Positions 35,527 to 45,164 of a stretch of DNA of 64,000 nt are shown piece after piece. Both the position numbers and the translations under genes were made by a program. The notes under the pieces are model-generated. The model saw nothing but the letters and a program-made list of their open reading frames with translations, had not been told where the DNA came from and did no database searches. Origin of the DNA: Hyphomicrobiales bacterium (GTDB lineage: Bacteria > Pseudomonadota > Alphaproteobacteria > Rhizobiales > Rhizobiaceae); assembly GCA_900469955.1 (NCBI GenBank), contig UBYX01000002.1, forward strand, positions 193-64,192, given 5' to 3'. Within the stretch, counting starts at the first letter, position 1. Every line of letters begins with the position of its first letter.

Positions 35527-37053
35527 ATGTCAGACTCCTATTCTCTTCTGGAAGCCCGCGGCATCGGCAAGGCCTTCCTCGGCATCACGGCGCTCGACGG
35601 CGTCGATTTCTCTCTGGAGCGGGGCGAAATCCACGCGCTGCTCGGCGAAAACGGCGCCGGCAAATCAACGCTGATCAAAATCTTGACCGGGGTCTACAGC
35701 CGCGACCGCGGAACGATGCACCTCGACGGTAGCGACGTGACGCCGGCAAGCGTGGCTGAGGCTCAGGCGCTCGGCATCGGCACGGTTTACCAGGAGGTCA
35801 ATCTGCTGGAAAACCTGACGGTGGCCGAAAACCTCTTTCTTGGACGCCAGCCACACCGCTTCGGCCTGATCGACCGCCGCGAGATGCGCCAACGCTCGAA
35901 GACGCTGCTTGCGCGCTATGGGCTGGATATCGATGTTGACGCCCTGCTCTCCTCCTATTCCGTCGCCATTCGCCAGATTGTCGCGATTGCTCGCGCCGTC
36001 GACCTGTCCGGCAAGGTCCTGGTTCTCGACGAGCCGACCGCCAGCCTCGATTCCCATGAGGTCGAGATGCTGTTTTCGGTGCTGCGCCGGCTTCGCGAAG
36101 AAGGCCTCGGCATCATCATCATCACCCATTTCCTGAACCAGGTTTATGCGATCGCAGACCGGGTCACCGTTTTGCGCAACGGGCGCCTGGTGGGCACCCG
36201 CAAACTTTCGGAACTGCCGCAGCTGGACCTCATCTCGATGATGCTCGGCCGCGAATTGCAGCACATCACCCGCGAACATCAGGCGCAGGACGAGACGGTC
36301 GCGGCAACCGCCGAAGCACCCATCCGTTTTGCAGGCTATGGCAAGCGCGGCAGCGTGGCGCCCTTTGACCTCGATATTCGCCCCGGCGAAGTGGTTGGCA
36401 TTGCCGGGCTTCTCGGTTCGGGCCGAACCGAGACCGCGTTCCTGCTCTTCGGCATCGACCGCGCCGACAGCGGCACTGCGACGATAGACGGCCAGCCGGT
36501 TTCCCTCACCTCACCCGAGGCGGCGATCGTCAACGGCTTCGGCTTCTGCCCTGAGGAACGCAAGACGGATGGCATCATCGGCGACTTCTCGGTTGCCGAC
36601 AACATTGCTCTCGCACTGCAGGCCCGGCAGGGCTGGGCAAAGCCGATCTCCTCGCGAGAAAAGCAGGCCCTCGCCGAGAGTTTCATCAAATCCCTAGACA
36701 TCCGCCCCCCGGATGCCGAGCGGCCGATCAAATTCCTCTCCGGCGGCAATCAGCAGAAGGCGATCCTCGCCCGCTGGCTGGCGACCGAGCCACGCCTCCT
36801 GATCCTCGACGAACCGACGCGCGGCATCGATATCGGCGCCCATGCGGAAATCCTGAAGATGATCGAGCGCCTGTGTTCCGAAGGCATGTCCCTGGTGGTA
36901 ATATCGTCGGAACTCGAGGAACTTACAGCGGTCGCCCACCGGGTCATCGTGCTCTCGGACCGCCGGCATGTCGCGGAACTGTCGGGCGAGGCCTTGACCG
37001 CCGACAATATCATGCAGGCAATCGCCACGTCAGCCCGCACGGAGGCCGCGTGA
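35527..37053 (+). CDS. ytfR: Sugar ABC transporter ATP-binding protein, YtfR-like
   Basis: 508 residues, two ATPase domains. First Walker [10 protein letters not shown] (about 37-45) with Walker [13 protein letters not shown]. The second domain has GLLGSGRTE in place of a proper P-loop and signature LSGGNQQKA with [12 protein letters not shown]. Pairs with the two following permeases. Its stop overlaps the next start (TGATG). Confidence 0.94.
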   Translation: MSDSYSLLEARGIGKAFLGITALDGVDFSLERGEIHALLGENGAGKSTLIKILTGVYSRDRGTMHLDGSDVTPASVAEAQALGIGTVYQEVNLLENLTVAENLFLGRQPHRFGLIDRREMRQRSKTLLARYGLDIDVDALLSSYSVAIRQIVAIARAVDLSGKVLVLDEPTASLDSHEVEMLFSVLRRLREEGLGIIIITHFLNQVYAIADRVTVLRNGRLVGTRKLSELPQLDLISMMLGRELQHITREHQAQDETVAATAEAPIRFAGYGKRGSVAPFDLDIRPGEVVGIAGLLGSGRTETAFLLFGIDRADSGTATIDGQPVSLTSPEAAIVNGFGFCPEERKTDGIIGDFSVADNIALALQARQGWAKPISSREKQALAESFIKSLDIRPPDAERPIKFLSGGNQQKAILARWLATEPRLLILDEPTRGIDIGAHAEILKMIERLCSEGMSLVVISSELEELTAVAHRVIVLSDRRHVAELSGEALTADNIMQAIATSARTEAA

Positions 37054-38087
37054 TGAACCGGTTTACCCGCCGCTTGCGCCGCCTCGCTCCGCAGATCGCT
37101 GCACTGGCGATCATCCTCGCGCTGATTACCGCGATCGCCCCTGGCTTTCTTACAGTCTCCTTCCAGAACGGCCGCCTCTACGGCAGCTTGATCGACATCC
37201 TGGTGCGCGCTGCCCCGGTGGCGCTGCTGACGATCGGCATGACACTGGTCATCGCGACCCGTGGCATCGACCTTTCGATCGGCGCGGTGATCGCCATTTG
37301 CGGCGCCGTTGCCGCGACCCTCATCAGCAAGGGCTACCCGCTGCCGGTGGTGATCCTGACGTCGCTCGGCGTCGGCCTTGCCTGCGGTCTGTGGAATGGC
37401 GTCCTCGTCGCGCTCCTCGACATACAGCCGATCATTGCCACCCTGATCCTGATGGTGGCCGGGCGCGGCATTGCGCAGCTCATTACCGAGGGCGTCATCC
37501 TCACTTTCAACGATGACGGCTTCTCGGCTCTCGGTTCCGGCTCTCTGGGCGGCGTACCAATCCCGATCCTGATCTGGATCCTGGCTGCGCTTTTGATCGG
37601 CGTGCTCGTCCGACGTTCGGCTCTCGGACTTCTGATCGAGGCGACCGGCATCAACCGACGCGCCGCGACGCTTGCAGGCGTCCGCGCCCGTTTCCTCCTG
37701 TTCTTCGTCTATGCGATCTCCGGCATCTGCGCAGCCGTGGCCGGCCTGATTGTCACTGCCGACATCCGTGGCGCCGACGCCAACAATGCCGGTCTCTGGC
37801 TGGAACTGGATGCAATCCTGGCTGTGGTCATCGGCGGAACGTCGCTGAATGGCGGCCGCTTCTCGATCCTGGCCTCGCTGATCGGCGCCCTGATCATCCA
37901 GTCCATCAATACCGGCATCCTGGTCTCGGGATTCCCGCCGGAATTCAACCTCATCATCAAGGCGGGCATCATCATCGTCGTGCTGACACTTCAATCTCCG
38001 GCGATCATGAATCTCCTCGGCTTCATGAAAACCGCGAAGACCCGGCCCGAAACTGCCACTAGCAAAGCGGAAGGAGCAGCGCGATGA
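37053..38087 (+). CDS. ytfT: Sugar ABC transporter permease, YtfT-like
   Basis: 344 residues from the ATG overlapping the ytfR stop; an upstream in-frame extension lies inside ytfR and is rejected. Ribose-type permease with GIDLSIGAVIAICGAV near residue 70, multiple membrane spans and the usual GANRRAATLAGV-like loop (here TGINRRAATLAGV). Forms a heterodimeric channel with the next permease, as in the E. coli system. Confidence 0.93.
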   Translation: MNRFTRRLRRLAPQIAALAIILALITAIAPGFLTVSFQNGRLYGSLIDILVRAAPVALLTIGMTLVIATRGIDLSIGAVIAICGAVAATLISKGYPLPVVILTSLGVGLACGLWNGVLVALLDIQPIIATLILMVAGRGIAQLITEGVILTFNDDGFSALGSGSLGGVPIPILIWILAALLIGVLVRRSALGLLIEATGINRRAATLAGVRARFLLFFVYAISGICAAVAGLIVTADIRGADANNAGLWLELDAILAVVIGGTSLNGGRFSILASLIGALIIQSINTGILVSGFPPEFNLIIKAGIIIVVLTLQSPAIMNLLGFMKTAKTRPETATSKAEGAAR

Positions 38088-39070
38088 TCCATACCCGCAA
38101 CCTGCCTTTCGTCACCACGCTCGGCATCTTCGTCATCGCCTATGCGCTCTGCATCCTGCAGTTCCCGAACATGCTGTCCACCCGGGTGATCGGCAATCTC
38201 CTGACGGACAATGCATTCCTCGGCATTGCGGCGGTCGGAATGACATTCGTGATCCTTTCGGGCGGCATAGACCTTTCCATCGGCTCGGTCATCGCGTTTA
38301 CCAGCGTCTTCGTCGCCGTGATGGTCGGATCCCTTGGTGTCCATCCGCTTGTCGCCTTTGTCGCGGTGCTGGTGATCTCGACGCTGTTCGGCAGCCTGAT
38401 GGGGGCGATGATCCGCTATCTCGGCATCCCGCCGTTCGTGGTCACGCTTGCAGGAATGTTTCTCGCGCGTGGCGCGGCCTATCTCATCTCCACCCAATCC
38501 GTGCCGATCTCGCACGAGATGATCGACACGATCCAGAGCTTCTACTTCCGAATTCCGGGCGGAGGCAGGCTGACAGCGCTCGCAATGCTGATGCTGCTGG
38601 TCTTCATCATTGGAGCCTTCGTTGCCGGCCGCACCCGCTTTGGCGCCAATGTCTACGCGATCGGCGGCAGCGAACAGTCCGCGGAACTGATGGGTGTCCC
38701 CGTCGGGCCGACGACCATCGGCATATATGCGCTCTCCGGTTTCCTCTCCGGTCTCTCCGGGATCGCCTATACGCTCTACACATCTTCGGGCTATTCACTG
38801 GCGACCGTTGGCGTCGAGCTGGATGCGATCGCGGCCGTGGTCATCGGCGGTACGTTGTTGACGGGCGGCGTGGGCCTCGTTGCGGGAACGTTCGTCGGCA
38901 TTCTCATTCAAGGCCTTATTCAGACCTACATCGTCTTCGACGGTACGCTGTCTTCCTGGTGGACCAAGATCGTCATTGGCATCCTGCTCTTCATATTCAT
39001 TGTGTTGCAGCGCGGAATCATCTGGTATTCGAATAGACGATTGGCCGAGGGACGGCTTAAGGAGGTTTGA
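38084..39070 (+). CDS. yjfF: Sugar ABC transporter permease, YjfF-like
   Basis: 328 residues, ATGA overlap with ytfT. GGIDLSIGSVIAFTSVF and IGGSEQSAELMGVPV are family markers. The last transporter gene; the regulator begins 0 bp after its stop codon, with its AAGGAGG site inside the end of this gene. Confidence 0.93.
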   Translation: MIHTRNLPFVTTLGIFVIAYALCILQFPNMLSTRVIGNLLTDNAFLGIAAVGMTFVILSGGIDLSIGSVIAFTSVFVAVMVGSLGVHPLVAFVAVLVISTLFGSLMGAMIRYLGIPPFVVTLAGMFLARGAAYLISTQSVPISHEMIDTIQSFYFRIPGGGRLTALAMLMLLVFIIGAFVAGRTRFGANVYAIGGSEQSAELMGVPVGPTTIGIYALSGFLSGLSGIAYTLYTSSGYSLATVGVELDAIAAVVIGGTLLTGGVGLVAGTFVGILIQGLIQTYIVFDGTLSSWWTKIVIGILLFIFIVLQRGIIWYSNRRLAEGRLKEV

Positions 39071-39814
39071 TTGGGTCTTCTGGAAACGACGATCAGTGGA
39101 CGGAAGCGCCGCAGCAACCACGCGCATGTGGTGGCGGAGCTGGGCCGCGGGATCGTATCCGGGAAGATACCGGAAGGGTCGCTGCTTCCCGGCGATGCCG
39201 AGCTTTCGGCTCGTTTCGGAGTGTCCCGCACGGTGCTTCGGGAAGCCATGAAGACACTTGCTGCCAAACGGCTTGTCGAGGCGAAGGCAAAGGTCGGGAC
39301 CCGCGTCCTCGACAAGGCGACTTGGAACTTTTTCGATCCCGACGTTCTCGGCTGGCGGTTCGAGTCCGGGCTGGACTACGAGTTCATCGAGCACCTGGCG
39401 GAAATGCGAATGGCTCTCGAACCCGCGGCGGCGGCGGCGGCTTCCTTACGCGCCTCCAGCGACGACATTATCGCGCTCTATGCCATTGCCGCCAAATTTG
39501 ATGATCTCTCCCACACTCCGGAAACGATCGCCAATGTGGATCTCGAATTCCACCTTGCCATCGCCCGAATGTCCGGCAATCCGTTTATGCGCTCGGCGAG
39601 CGCTCTGATCGAGGCGGCACTGGCCATATCGTTCCAGCTATCCTCTCCAGCGGCCTCTCCCGAGATGATCGACGAAGTGGCCACCAACCACCTGAAGATC
39701 GCTCATGCGATCGCATCGCGTGATCCCCAGAAAGCCATCGCCGCCATGCGTCACGTCATCGATGTCGGCAAGAGCCGTATCCGCAACTCGTTCGAGGTGC
39801 CGCTACCGGCCTGA
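39071..39814 (+). CDS. FadR-subfamily GntR transcriptional regulator
   Basis: 247 residues starting at TTG with AAGGAGG 5 bases upstream. Winged helix-turn-helix about 15-80 (LPGDAELSARFGVSRTVLREAM) and a C-terminal all-helical FCD domain whose histidines (EFHLAIA, NHLKIAHAI, MRHVIDVG) would bind a metal and a small acid. Being co-transcribed with the sugar transporter it probably responds to a sugar acid and controls the divergent ytfQ and gguC promoters. Its stop is 1 bp from the stop of the convergent peptidase gene. Confidence 0.92.
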   Translation: MGLLETTISGRKRRSNHAHVVAELGRGIVSGKIPEGSLLPGDAELSARFGVSRTVLREAMKTLAAKRLVEAKAKVGTRVLDKATWNFFDPDVLGWRFESGLDYEFIEHLAEMRMALEPAAAAAASLRASSDDIIALYAIAAKFDDLSHTPETIANVDLEFHLAIARMSGNPFMRSASALIEAALAISFQLSSPAASPEMIDEVATNHLKIAHAIASRDPQKAIAAMRHVIDVGKSRIRNSFEVPLPA

Positions 39815-39815
39815 T

Positions 39816-40964
39816 CTATCCTCCCCTGAGCGACATCATCAAATTGGCAAGCAACGCGGTGCGCGGCGCAATGCTGCTCAAGAAGATGTGCTCGTCGAAT
39901 GTGTGAGCACCGGCACCATCCGCACCGAGACCATCGAGTGTCGGTACACCGAGGGCGGCGGTGAAATTGCCGTCCGATCCGCCACCGGTCGCCATGCCTT
40001 CAAGCTTGATACCGAGACCGAGGGCTATGTCGGCCGCGACATCAAACAGTCTCCGTCCCTCTTCCGATTGCGCAAAGGGCGGCCGGTTCATCTGTCCGAC
40101 GATCTCGAACGTGATGTCGGGATCGACCGGCACCATCGCCTCGATCTTGCCCCTCACTTCCTTACCAATGACCTCATTGGGCACACGCACATCGACCTGC
40201 AGCCGGCATTCGGCGGGAACGGTATTGCGCCCTGTGCCGCCCTCAATGGTACCGACGGTTACGGTTATGCCCCGTTCCATGTCGTTGAGGGCTTCCAGTT
40301 CGAGCACCAGCCGAGCGGCGGCGCGAATCGCACTACGGCCGGCCTGCGGCCTTACCCCCGCATGAGCCGCGCGACCGTGCAAGGTGACGTCATACATGGC
40401 GACGCCCTTGCGGGCGACGACGATCTTGCCGCCATCGCGCGCGGGTTCCACGACAAGCGCATATCCGGCTTTCCGCGCCGCATCCTCCATGAAAACCCGC
40501 GAAGAGAGGCTGCCCGTCTCTTCGTCAGGCACGAAGATCAGATCGATCGGCATATGGCTTGACTGTTTGACGGCAAGCTTCATGGCTTCGAGCGCCATCA
40601 GGGCACCGGACTTCATGTCATAGATGCCGGGACCGTAAAGTTTGTCGCCCTCCTGCCGCAGTGGCAGTTGCTTGCGGATGACGCCTTCCGCATGAACCGT
40701 ATCCAGATGGGCAAGGACGAGGAGGGTCTTTTCATTGCTGCCGGCAGGGCGGGGAGAACGGACCGCCAAGATATCACCGAGGCCGAGCGTACCCGGCAGC
40801 CGCTCGATCTCGAAGCCCGCCTGCCTGCCCAGCGCTTCGACGCGATCTGCAAGACGATTGACGGCCTCCGCATTGGATGTCGGGGTTTCCATCTCGACCC
40901 AGCGCTTCAGCTCCTCGATCAGCGCAAGGTCGTCAATGTCTCTGGCGGAAATGGCAAGCGTCAT
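39816..40964 (-). CDS. M20 family metallopeptidase (glutamate carboxypeptidase-like)
   Basis: 382 residues. Dizinc-site segments are visible: LAHLDTVH (metal H and catalytic D), GIYDMKSG (bridging D), PDEETGS (general base E and metal E), VEPAR and the terminal HTFDEH histidine. The middle dimerisation domain carries TLHGRAAHAG. Most like carboxypeptidase G2/ArgE-type enzymes that remove an acidic residue from an amide. No signal peptide. It stands between the sugar operon and the shikimate-dehydrogenase/TRAP operon and could belong to neither. Confidence 0.9.
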   Translation of the reverse strand: MTLAISARDIDDLALIEELKRWVEMETPTSNAEAVNRLADRVEALGRQAGFEIERLPGTLGLGDILAVRSPRPAGSNEKTLLVLAHLDTVHAEGVIRKQLPLRQEGDKLYGPGIYDMKSGALMALEAMKLAVKQSSHMPIDLIFVPDEETGSLSSRVFMEDAARKAGYALVVEPARDGGKIVVARKGVAMYDVTLHGRAAHAGVRPQAGRSAIRAAARLVLELEALNDMERGITVTVGTIEGGTGRNTVPAECRLQVDVRVPNEVIGKEVRGKIEAMVPVDPDITFEIVGQMNRPPFAQSEEGRRLFDVAADIALGLGIKLEGMATGGGSDGNFTAALGVPTLDGLGADGAGAHTFDEHIFLSSIAPRTALLANLMMSLRGG

Positions 40965-41080
40965 GGAAAAACGTCCCGGGAAAGCGTGGGGTGGGAGGCC
41001 GCGAGAGCGGCCGGTCCACTATAATAAGCTCTCCCGGGATCGCCAGACTTAAATCCCGCCGGTCATCCCGATACGGGCAA

Positions 41081-41944
41081 TCAAGCCGTCATGGTCTCGA
41101 AATGCCGTATCATGCGGCTGACATCCGGCTCGCGACCGGTGAAGAGCCGGAAGGCACCGACGGCCTGAAAGACGGCCATGCCGCCGCCGTTGAGAACCTG
41201 GCATCCGCGCGCTCTGGCCTTCGTCAGAAGCTCGGTTTCCAGCGGAAAATAGACAATCTCCGCCACCCAGTGATGCGGTTTCAGAAGGTCCGGCGGCAGC
41301 GGTACACCCGGATATTTCGCCATGCCGGTCGGGGTCGCGTGAATGAGTCCTGACGTTGCCGCCATGGCGGAAGCAATGTCGTTCGAAGCCGAAATCGTGG
41401 CATCCGGGAAGAGTGCCGACATGCTGTCCGCGAGCTGCTTCGCTCTCTCCGGCTCGCGGTCGACAACCGTCAGCTTCTTCAGGCCGAGGGAGAGAATGGC
41501 GTAGGCAGTGGCGACACCAGCTCCACCGGCACCGAGCTGAACCGCCGCCTGCAGATCTGCACCGGGCAGACCGCGCTTGAAACTCTCGGCAAAGCCCCAC
41601 CAGTCGGTATTGTGGCCAAAGCGCTTTCCGTCCTTCAGCACGACCGTATTGACCGCCCCCAGCGCCCTCGCCTCATCGGAGAGTTCATCGAGATAGGGAA
41701 TGACGAGCTGCTTGCAGGGATGCGTGATATTGAGGCCGCTCAGACCTCTGGCTTCAGCATCGCCGAGCAGGTCCGGCAGGCTGTCCGGAGTCTGGCCGAG
41801 CTGGTTCAGGTCGATGAGTTCGTAGTCGTAGCGGATACCCTGTGCCGCACCTTCCTTCATGTGCATGGCGGGCGTCAGCGAGGCCTGGATGCCGGCGCCG
41901 ATCAGCCCGGCCTTCAACGGTTTCAGCAATGTTTCGGCCATCAT
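41081..41944 (-). CDS. Shikimate dehydrogenase family protein in a TRAP operon
   Basis: 287 residues from the ATG at 41944. An AroE-type substrate site (IQASLTPAMH, NTDWWGF) and a Rossmann nucleotide site (GAGGAGVATAYA) are visible. SLTPAMHMKEG differs from the usual SxSPxxHN of housekeeping AroE, so this is likely a YdiB/quinate-shikimate or related paralogue used in catabolism. It follows a TRAP transporter (dctQ-dctM-dctP) as last gene, suggesting import and oxidation of shikimate, quinate or a similar cyclic acid (inference). No dehydroquinase is adjacent. Confidence 0.9.
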   Translation of the reverse strand: MMAETLLKPLKAGLIGAGIQASLTPAMHMKEGAAQGIRYDYELIDLNQLGQTPDSLPDLLGDAEARGLSGLNITHPCKQLVIPYLDELSDEARALGAVNTVVLKDGKRFGHNTDWWGFAESFKRGLPGADLQAAVQLGAGGAGVATAYAILSLGLKKLTVVDREPERAKQLADSMSALFPDATISASNDIASAMAATSGLIHATPTGMAKYPGVPLPPDLLKPHHWVAEIVYFPLETELLTKARARGCQVLNGGGMAVFQAVGAFRLFTGREPDVSRMIRHFETMTA

Positions 41945-41969
41945 TTTCGTGCCTCGTATGCGTGGGTGG

Positions 41970-41998
41970 ATCGGCCCGCCCCTTGAGGACGGGCCGAT
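41970..41998 (-). other. Hairpin between dctP and the shikimate dehydrogenase gene
   Basis: Perfect 9-bp stem ATCGGCCCG/CGGGCCGAT with an 11-base loop, 7 bp after the dctP stop. No U-tract on the minus strand. Same position relative to a binding-protein gene as the hairpins after chvE, ytfQ and the second dctP. Confidence 0.6.
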
Positions 41999-42005
41999 GG
42001 AACGA

Positions 42006-43019
42006 TCACTTCTTGCGTGCGGCGTCGAGTTCCTTGAAGAGCAACGAGACGGTGTCGGCACCGATGTCGGCGCTGAACTTGTCGATCAGCGGCTTTACGG
42101 CGTCGCGAAGCCTCTGGGTTTCGGTCGCGCTGAGTTCGTCGACCTGCATGCCCTTCTCCTTGATCTCGGCGACCGCCTTCGCATCCGCGTCACGCGAAAC
42201 CTTGCGCTGGAAGTCGCGCGCCTCGGTCGCCGCCGACTGAAGCACTGCCTTCTCCTCGTCGTTCAGCTTGTCCCAGAACTTCTTGCTGATCAGCACGATC
42301 TGCGGATTGTACTGATGGCGCGAGAGCGTCATGTACTTCTGGACTTCGTAGAACTTGGCGTTGATGATGTTGGCGGCCGGATTTTCCTGACCGTCCACCG
42401 TGCCGGTTTCGAGCGCCGTATAGAGTTCGGTATAGGGCAGCGGCACGGCGTTGGCGCCAAGGCTGTTGAACATCTCGATCGGGATCGGCGACTGCAGCGT
42501 GCGAATCTTCAGGCCCTTGATGTCCTCGAGCTTCGTCACGGGGCGGCGTTCGTTGGTCAGGTTACGGAAGCCGAGTTCCCAATAGGCAAGTCCGACGAGA
42601 CCGGTGGCCGGCAGCTTGTCGGCGAGGCTCTTGCCGAACGCGCCGTCCATCACCTTGTCCGCTTCCTCGCCGCTGTTGAAGAGGAAGGGCAGGTCAACGG
42701 CACCGAAGGCCTTGACATTGCTCGCCAGAATGCCGGCGTTCAATACCAGCATTTCCACCACGCCGCCCTGCAGCGCCGACACGGTCTGAACGTCGCCGCC
42801 GAGAACGCCGCCCGGGAACAGCTTCACGTCGATCTTGCCGCCGCTCTTTGCCTTGACGATCTCAGCGAATTTCTCCATCCCGGTGACCTGCGGATGGCCC
42901 TTGTTGTTGGCGGCTGCGAACTTCAGCGTATGCGCGCCGATCTCGGCCGATGCCGTGCCTGCGAACAGCAGTGCCGGCAAGGCAATTCCCATCGCCAGTT
43001 TCATCATCTTGTTGAACAT
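42006..43019 (-). CDS. dctP: TRAP transporter substrate-binding protein, DctP type
   Basis: 337 residues with signal peptide MFNKMMKLAMGIALPALLFA, cut near ASAE. DctP-family segments: ELGFRNLTNERRPVTKLEDIKGLKIRT has the ligand-carboxylate arginine near residue 170, and YTALETGTVDGQENP follows. It binds an organic acid in the periplasm for the DctQM membrane subunits encoded upstream. GGGAGGAAACC precedes the ATG. Confidence 0.94.
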   Translation of the reverse strand: MFNKMMKLAMGIALPALLFAGTASAEIGAHTLKFAAANNKGHPQVTGMEKFAEIVKAKSGGKIDVKLFPGGVLGGDVQTVSALQGGVVEMLVLNAGILASNVKAFGAVDLPFLFNSGEEADKVMDGAFGKSLADKLPATGLVGLAYWELGFRNLTNERRPVTKLEDIKGLKIRTLQSPIPIEMFNSLGANAVPLPYTELYTALETGTVDGQENPAANIINAKFYEVQKYMTLSRHQYNPQIVLISKKFWDKLNDEEKAVLQSAATEARDFQRKVSRDADAKAVAEIKEKGMQVDELSATETQRLRDAVKPLIDKFSADIGADTVSLLFKELDAARKK

Positions 43020-43089
43020 GGTTTCCTCCCAAAGAATGGCCGGGATCTTCGCGGCCGGTTGACATTGACTTGCAAAGGACCTTCCGGTC

Positions 43090-44370
43090 TCACCGCGCGA
43101 ACCAGGCGACCGGCACGGTCACCAGTTGCGGGAAGAGAACGAGAAGGAAAAGGACGATCAGCTCGGCGATCATGAAAGGCATCACACCCTTCATGAGATC
43201 TTCCATCGACAGCTTGGACACGCCGCAGATGACGTTGAGCACGGTGCCGACCGGCGGCGTGATGAGGCCGATCGAATTGTTGATGATGAACAGCACGCCG
43301 AAGTAAACCGGATCGATGCCGGCCTGCTTGATGATCGGCATCAGCACGGGCGTCATGACGAGGATGGTGGGCGTCATGTCCATCGCCGTGCCGACAACCA
43401 CGATCAGCACCATGATCGCGATCAGCAGAAGCGTCTGGTTGTCCATCAGAGGCTCGATGAGCGCAACGAGACTGCCCGGCACGTCGGCGACGGTGATGAG
43501 CCAGGCGGAGACTGCCGCACAGGCAACGAGGAACATGACCACCGCGGTAATTTTCCCCGCCGCGACGAATACCGAAAAGAGCTGCGAGGGCGCCAGTTCG
43601 CGATAAACCACCATCGATACGAAGAGCGAATAGACGGCAGCAACCACGCCGGCTTCGGTGGGTGTAAAGACCCCAAATTTCAGTCCGACAATGATGATGA
43701 CCGGCAGCATCAGCGCCCAGATGCTTTCAAGGAAGGCCTCGATACGCACCTGCCGGCTCTGTCGCGGCGGAAGTTCGAACTGCTCTTTTCTCGCAACGAT
43801 CAGCCAGGTGATGCAGAGCGCCAGCGCAATCATCAGGCCCGGCACGATACCGGCGAGGAAAAGCTTCGTGATCGAAACGCCACCGATAACGCCATAGAGG
43901 ATGAAACCGATAGACGGCGGAATAATCGGGCCTATGACCGAGGCCGAAGCCAGGAGGCCGCCGGTGCGGGCCGGATCATGACCGGACTTGATCATCATCG
44001 GAAAGAGCAACGCGCCCAGCGCCGCAGCATCCGCCACCGCGGAGCCGGAAAGGCTGGACAGGATGCAGGCGGCAAAGATTGCGACGAAGCCAAGTCCGCC
44101 GCGAATATGGCCGACCATCGCCATGGCGAGATAGACGATGCGCTTCGACAAACCGCCGGTGTTCATGATCTCGCCGGCAAGCAGGAAAAAGGGCACCGCC
44201 ATCAGAGGGAAACTGTCCGCACCGTTGAGCACGTTCTGGGCGACGATCTGCGCGTCGAAGATGTCCATGTACATCATCAGCGCGACGCCGCTGAGAATGA
44301 GCGCGAACGCGATCGGTACGCCGAGCGCCATGGGACCGAGAAGGGCGCCGAGGAAAATGGTCAGTGTCAT
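43090..44370 (-). CDS. dctM: TRAP transporter large permease, DctM type
   Basis: 426 residues, about 12 membrane segments. ALGVPIAFALILSGVALM at the start and LITPPVGTVLNVICGVS near the C-terminus are family hallmarks. It carries the sodium-coupled transport path. 11 bp after dctQ with GAGGAG as ribosome site. Confidence 0.95.
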   Translation of the reverse strand: MTLTIFLGALLGPMALGVPIAFALILSGVALMMYMDIFDAQIVAQNVLNGADSFPLMAVPFFLLAGEIMNTGGLSKRIVYLAMAMVGHIRGGLGFVAIFAACILSSLSGSAVADAAALGALLFPMMIKSGHDPARTGGLLASASVIGPIIPPSIGFILYGVIGGVSITKLFLAGIVPGLMIALALCITWLIVARKEQFELPPRQSRQVRIEAFLESIWALMLPVIIIVGLKFGVFTPTEAGVVAAVYSLFVSMVVYRELAPSQLFSVFVAAGKITAVVMFLVACAAVSAWLITVADVPGSLVALIEPLMDNQTLLLIAIMVLIVVVGTAMDMTPTILVMTPVLMPIIKQAGIDPVYFGVLFIINNSIGLITPPVGTVLNVICGVSKLSMEDLMKGVMPFMIAELIVLFLLVLFPQLVTVPVAWFAR

Positions 44371-44381
44371 GGCGGCTCTCC

Positions 44382-44942
44382 TCAGACCTTGGTGGCGCCG
44401 GCAGCGGCGGCTTCAGGGTGGCTGTCGAGGGCAACCTCTTCCTCGCTGTCGCGGACAAGATGAGCAGTCGCAAGATCGATGCGCCCGGTCGCCACCTGGA
44501 AGGCGTCATAGAGAATGATGAGGAAGGTCGGGACGCCGAAGGCAAGCCCGGCTCCGTAGAACCAGCCCATTGAAATGCCCGTCGCCGGCATGCTGGCAGG
44601 CAGGTTGATAATCGTCTGGGTCCAGCTTCCGCTCACCATCAGCCACGTGGCCGCGAGCATCAGCCCGTGCCCCAGCAGCACAGCGATCTTTGCAAAGGCC
44701 GGCGGCAAGCGCCTCAAGAGCGAATCGACCCCAAGATGGCCGTGCTCGCGCATTGCGACGACAGCACCGAGGAACGTCAGCCAGACGAAGAAAACCCGCG
44801 AAAGCTCTTCAGACGCCGTAATGCCCTGGTTGAAGGCATAACGCAGCACCACATTGCCGAAGACGAGCACGACCATGGCCGCCAATAGCAGCGCGATGAT
44901 CACCTTCAAGGTAAAAAAATAGAAATCGATGATTCGTGTCAT
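44382..44942 (-). CDS. dctQ: TRAP transporter small permease, DctQ type
   Basis: 186 residues, four membrane helices; VVLRYAFNQGITASEELSR is the usual family core. First gene of the minus-strand operon dctQ-dctM-dctP-aroE-like. The hydrophilic C-terminal tail of about 35 residues is longer than typical. GGGAGGACTGA precedes the start. Confidence 0.94.
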   Translation of the reverse strand: MTRIIDFYFFTLKVIIALLLAAMVVLVFGNVVLRYAFNQGITASEELSRVFFVWLTFLGAVVAMREHGHLGVDSLLRRLPPAFAKIAVLLGHGLMLAATWLMVSGSWTQTIINLPASMPATGISMGWFYGAGLAFGVPTFLIILYDAFQVATGRIDLATAHLVRDSEEEVALDSHPEAAAAGATKV

Positions 44943-45064
44943 TCAGTCCTCCCAAGCTTCCGCCACCTGGCCTGTCGCAGTGACGCCTAAAAAGTCACAC
45001 CCGCACCTGACAAGAAGCTTAACCAGCGCCGCCTCCTCAGGGCCGCCAGCTTTCGGTTAAAATG

Positions 45065-45080
45065 TACTAACTAGTGCGTA
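45065..45080. promoter_or_regulatory. Imperfect palindrome between divergent dctQ and tetR
   Basis: TACTAACTAGTGCGTA is symmetrical at 12 of 16 positions around ACTAGT. It sits between the TRAP operon and the divergent TetR gene, the usual place for a TetR operator controlling both. Confidence 0.5.
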
Positions 45081-45164
45081 TGTCAAGCATGATCTGTTGA
45101 AATTGCTGAAGCGGCCCGCTATGACTTTGGAAAAGATGTGAAAATTCGAAGAGGCGGCTTGGGG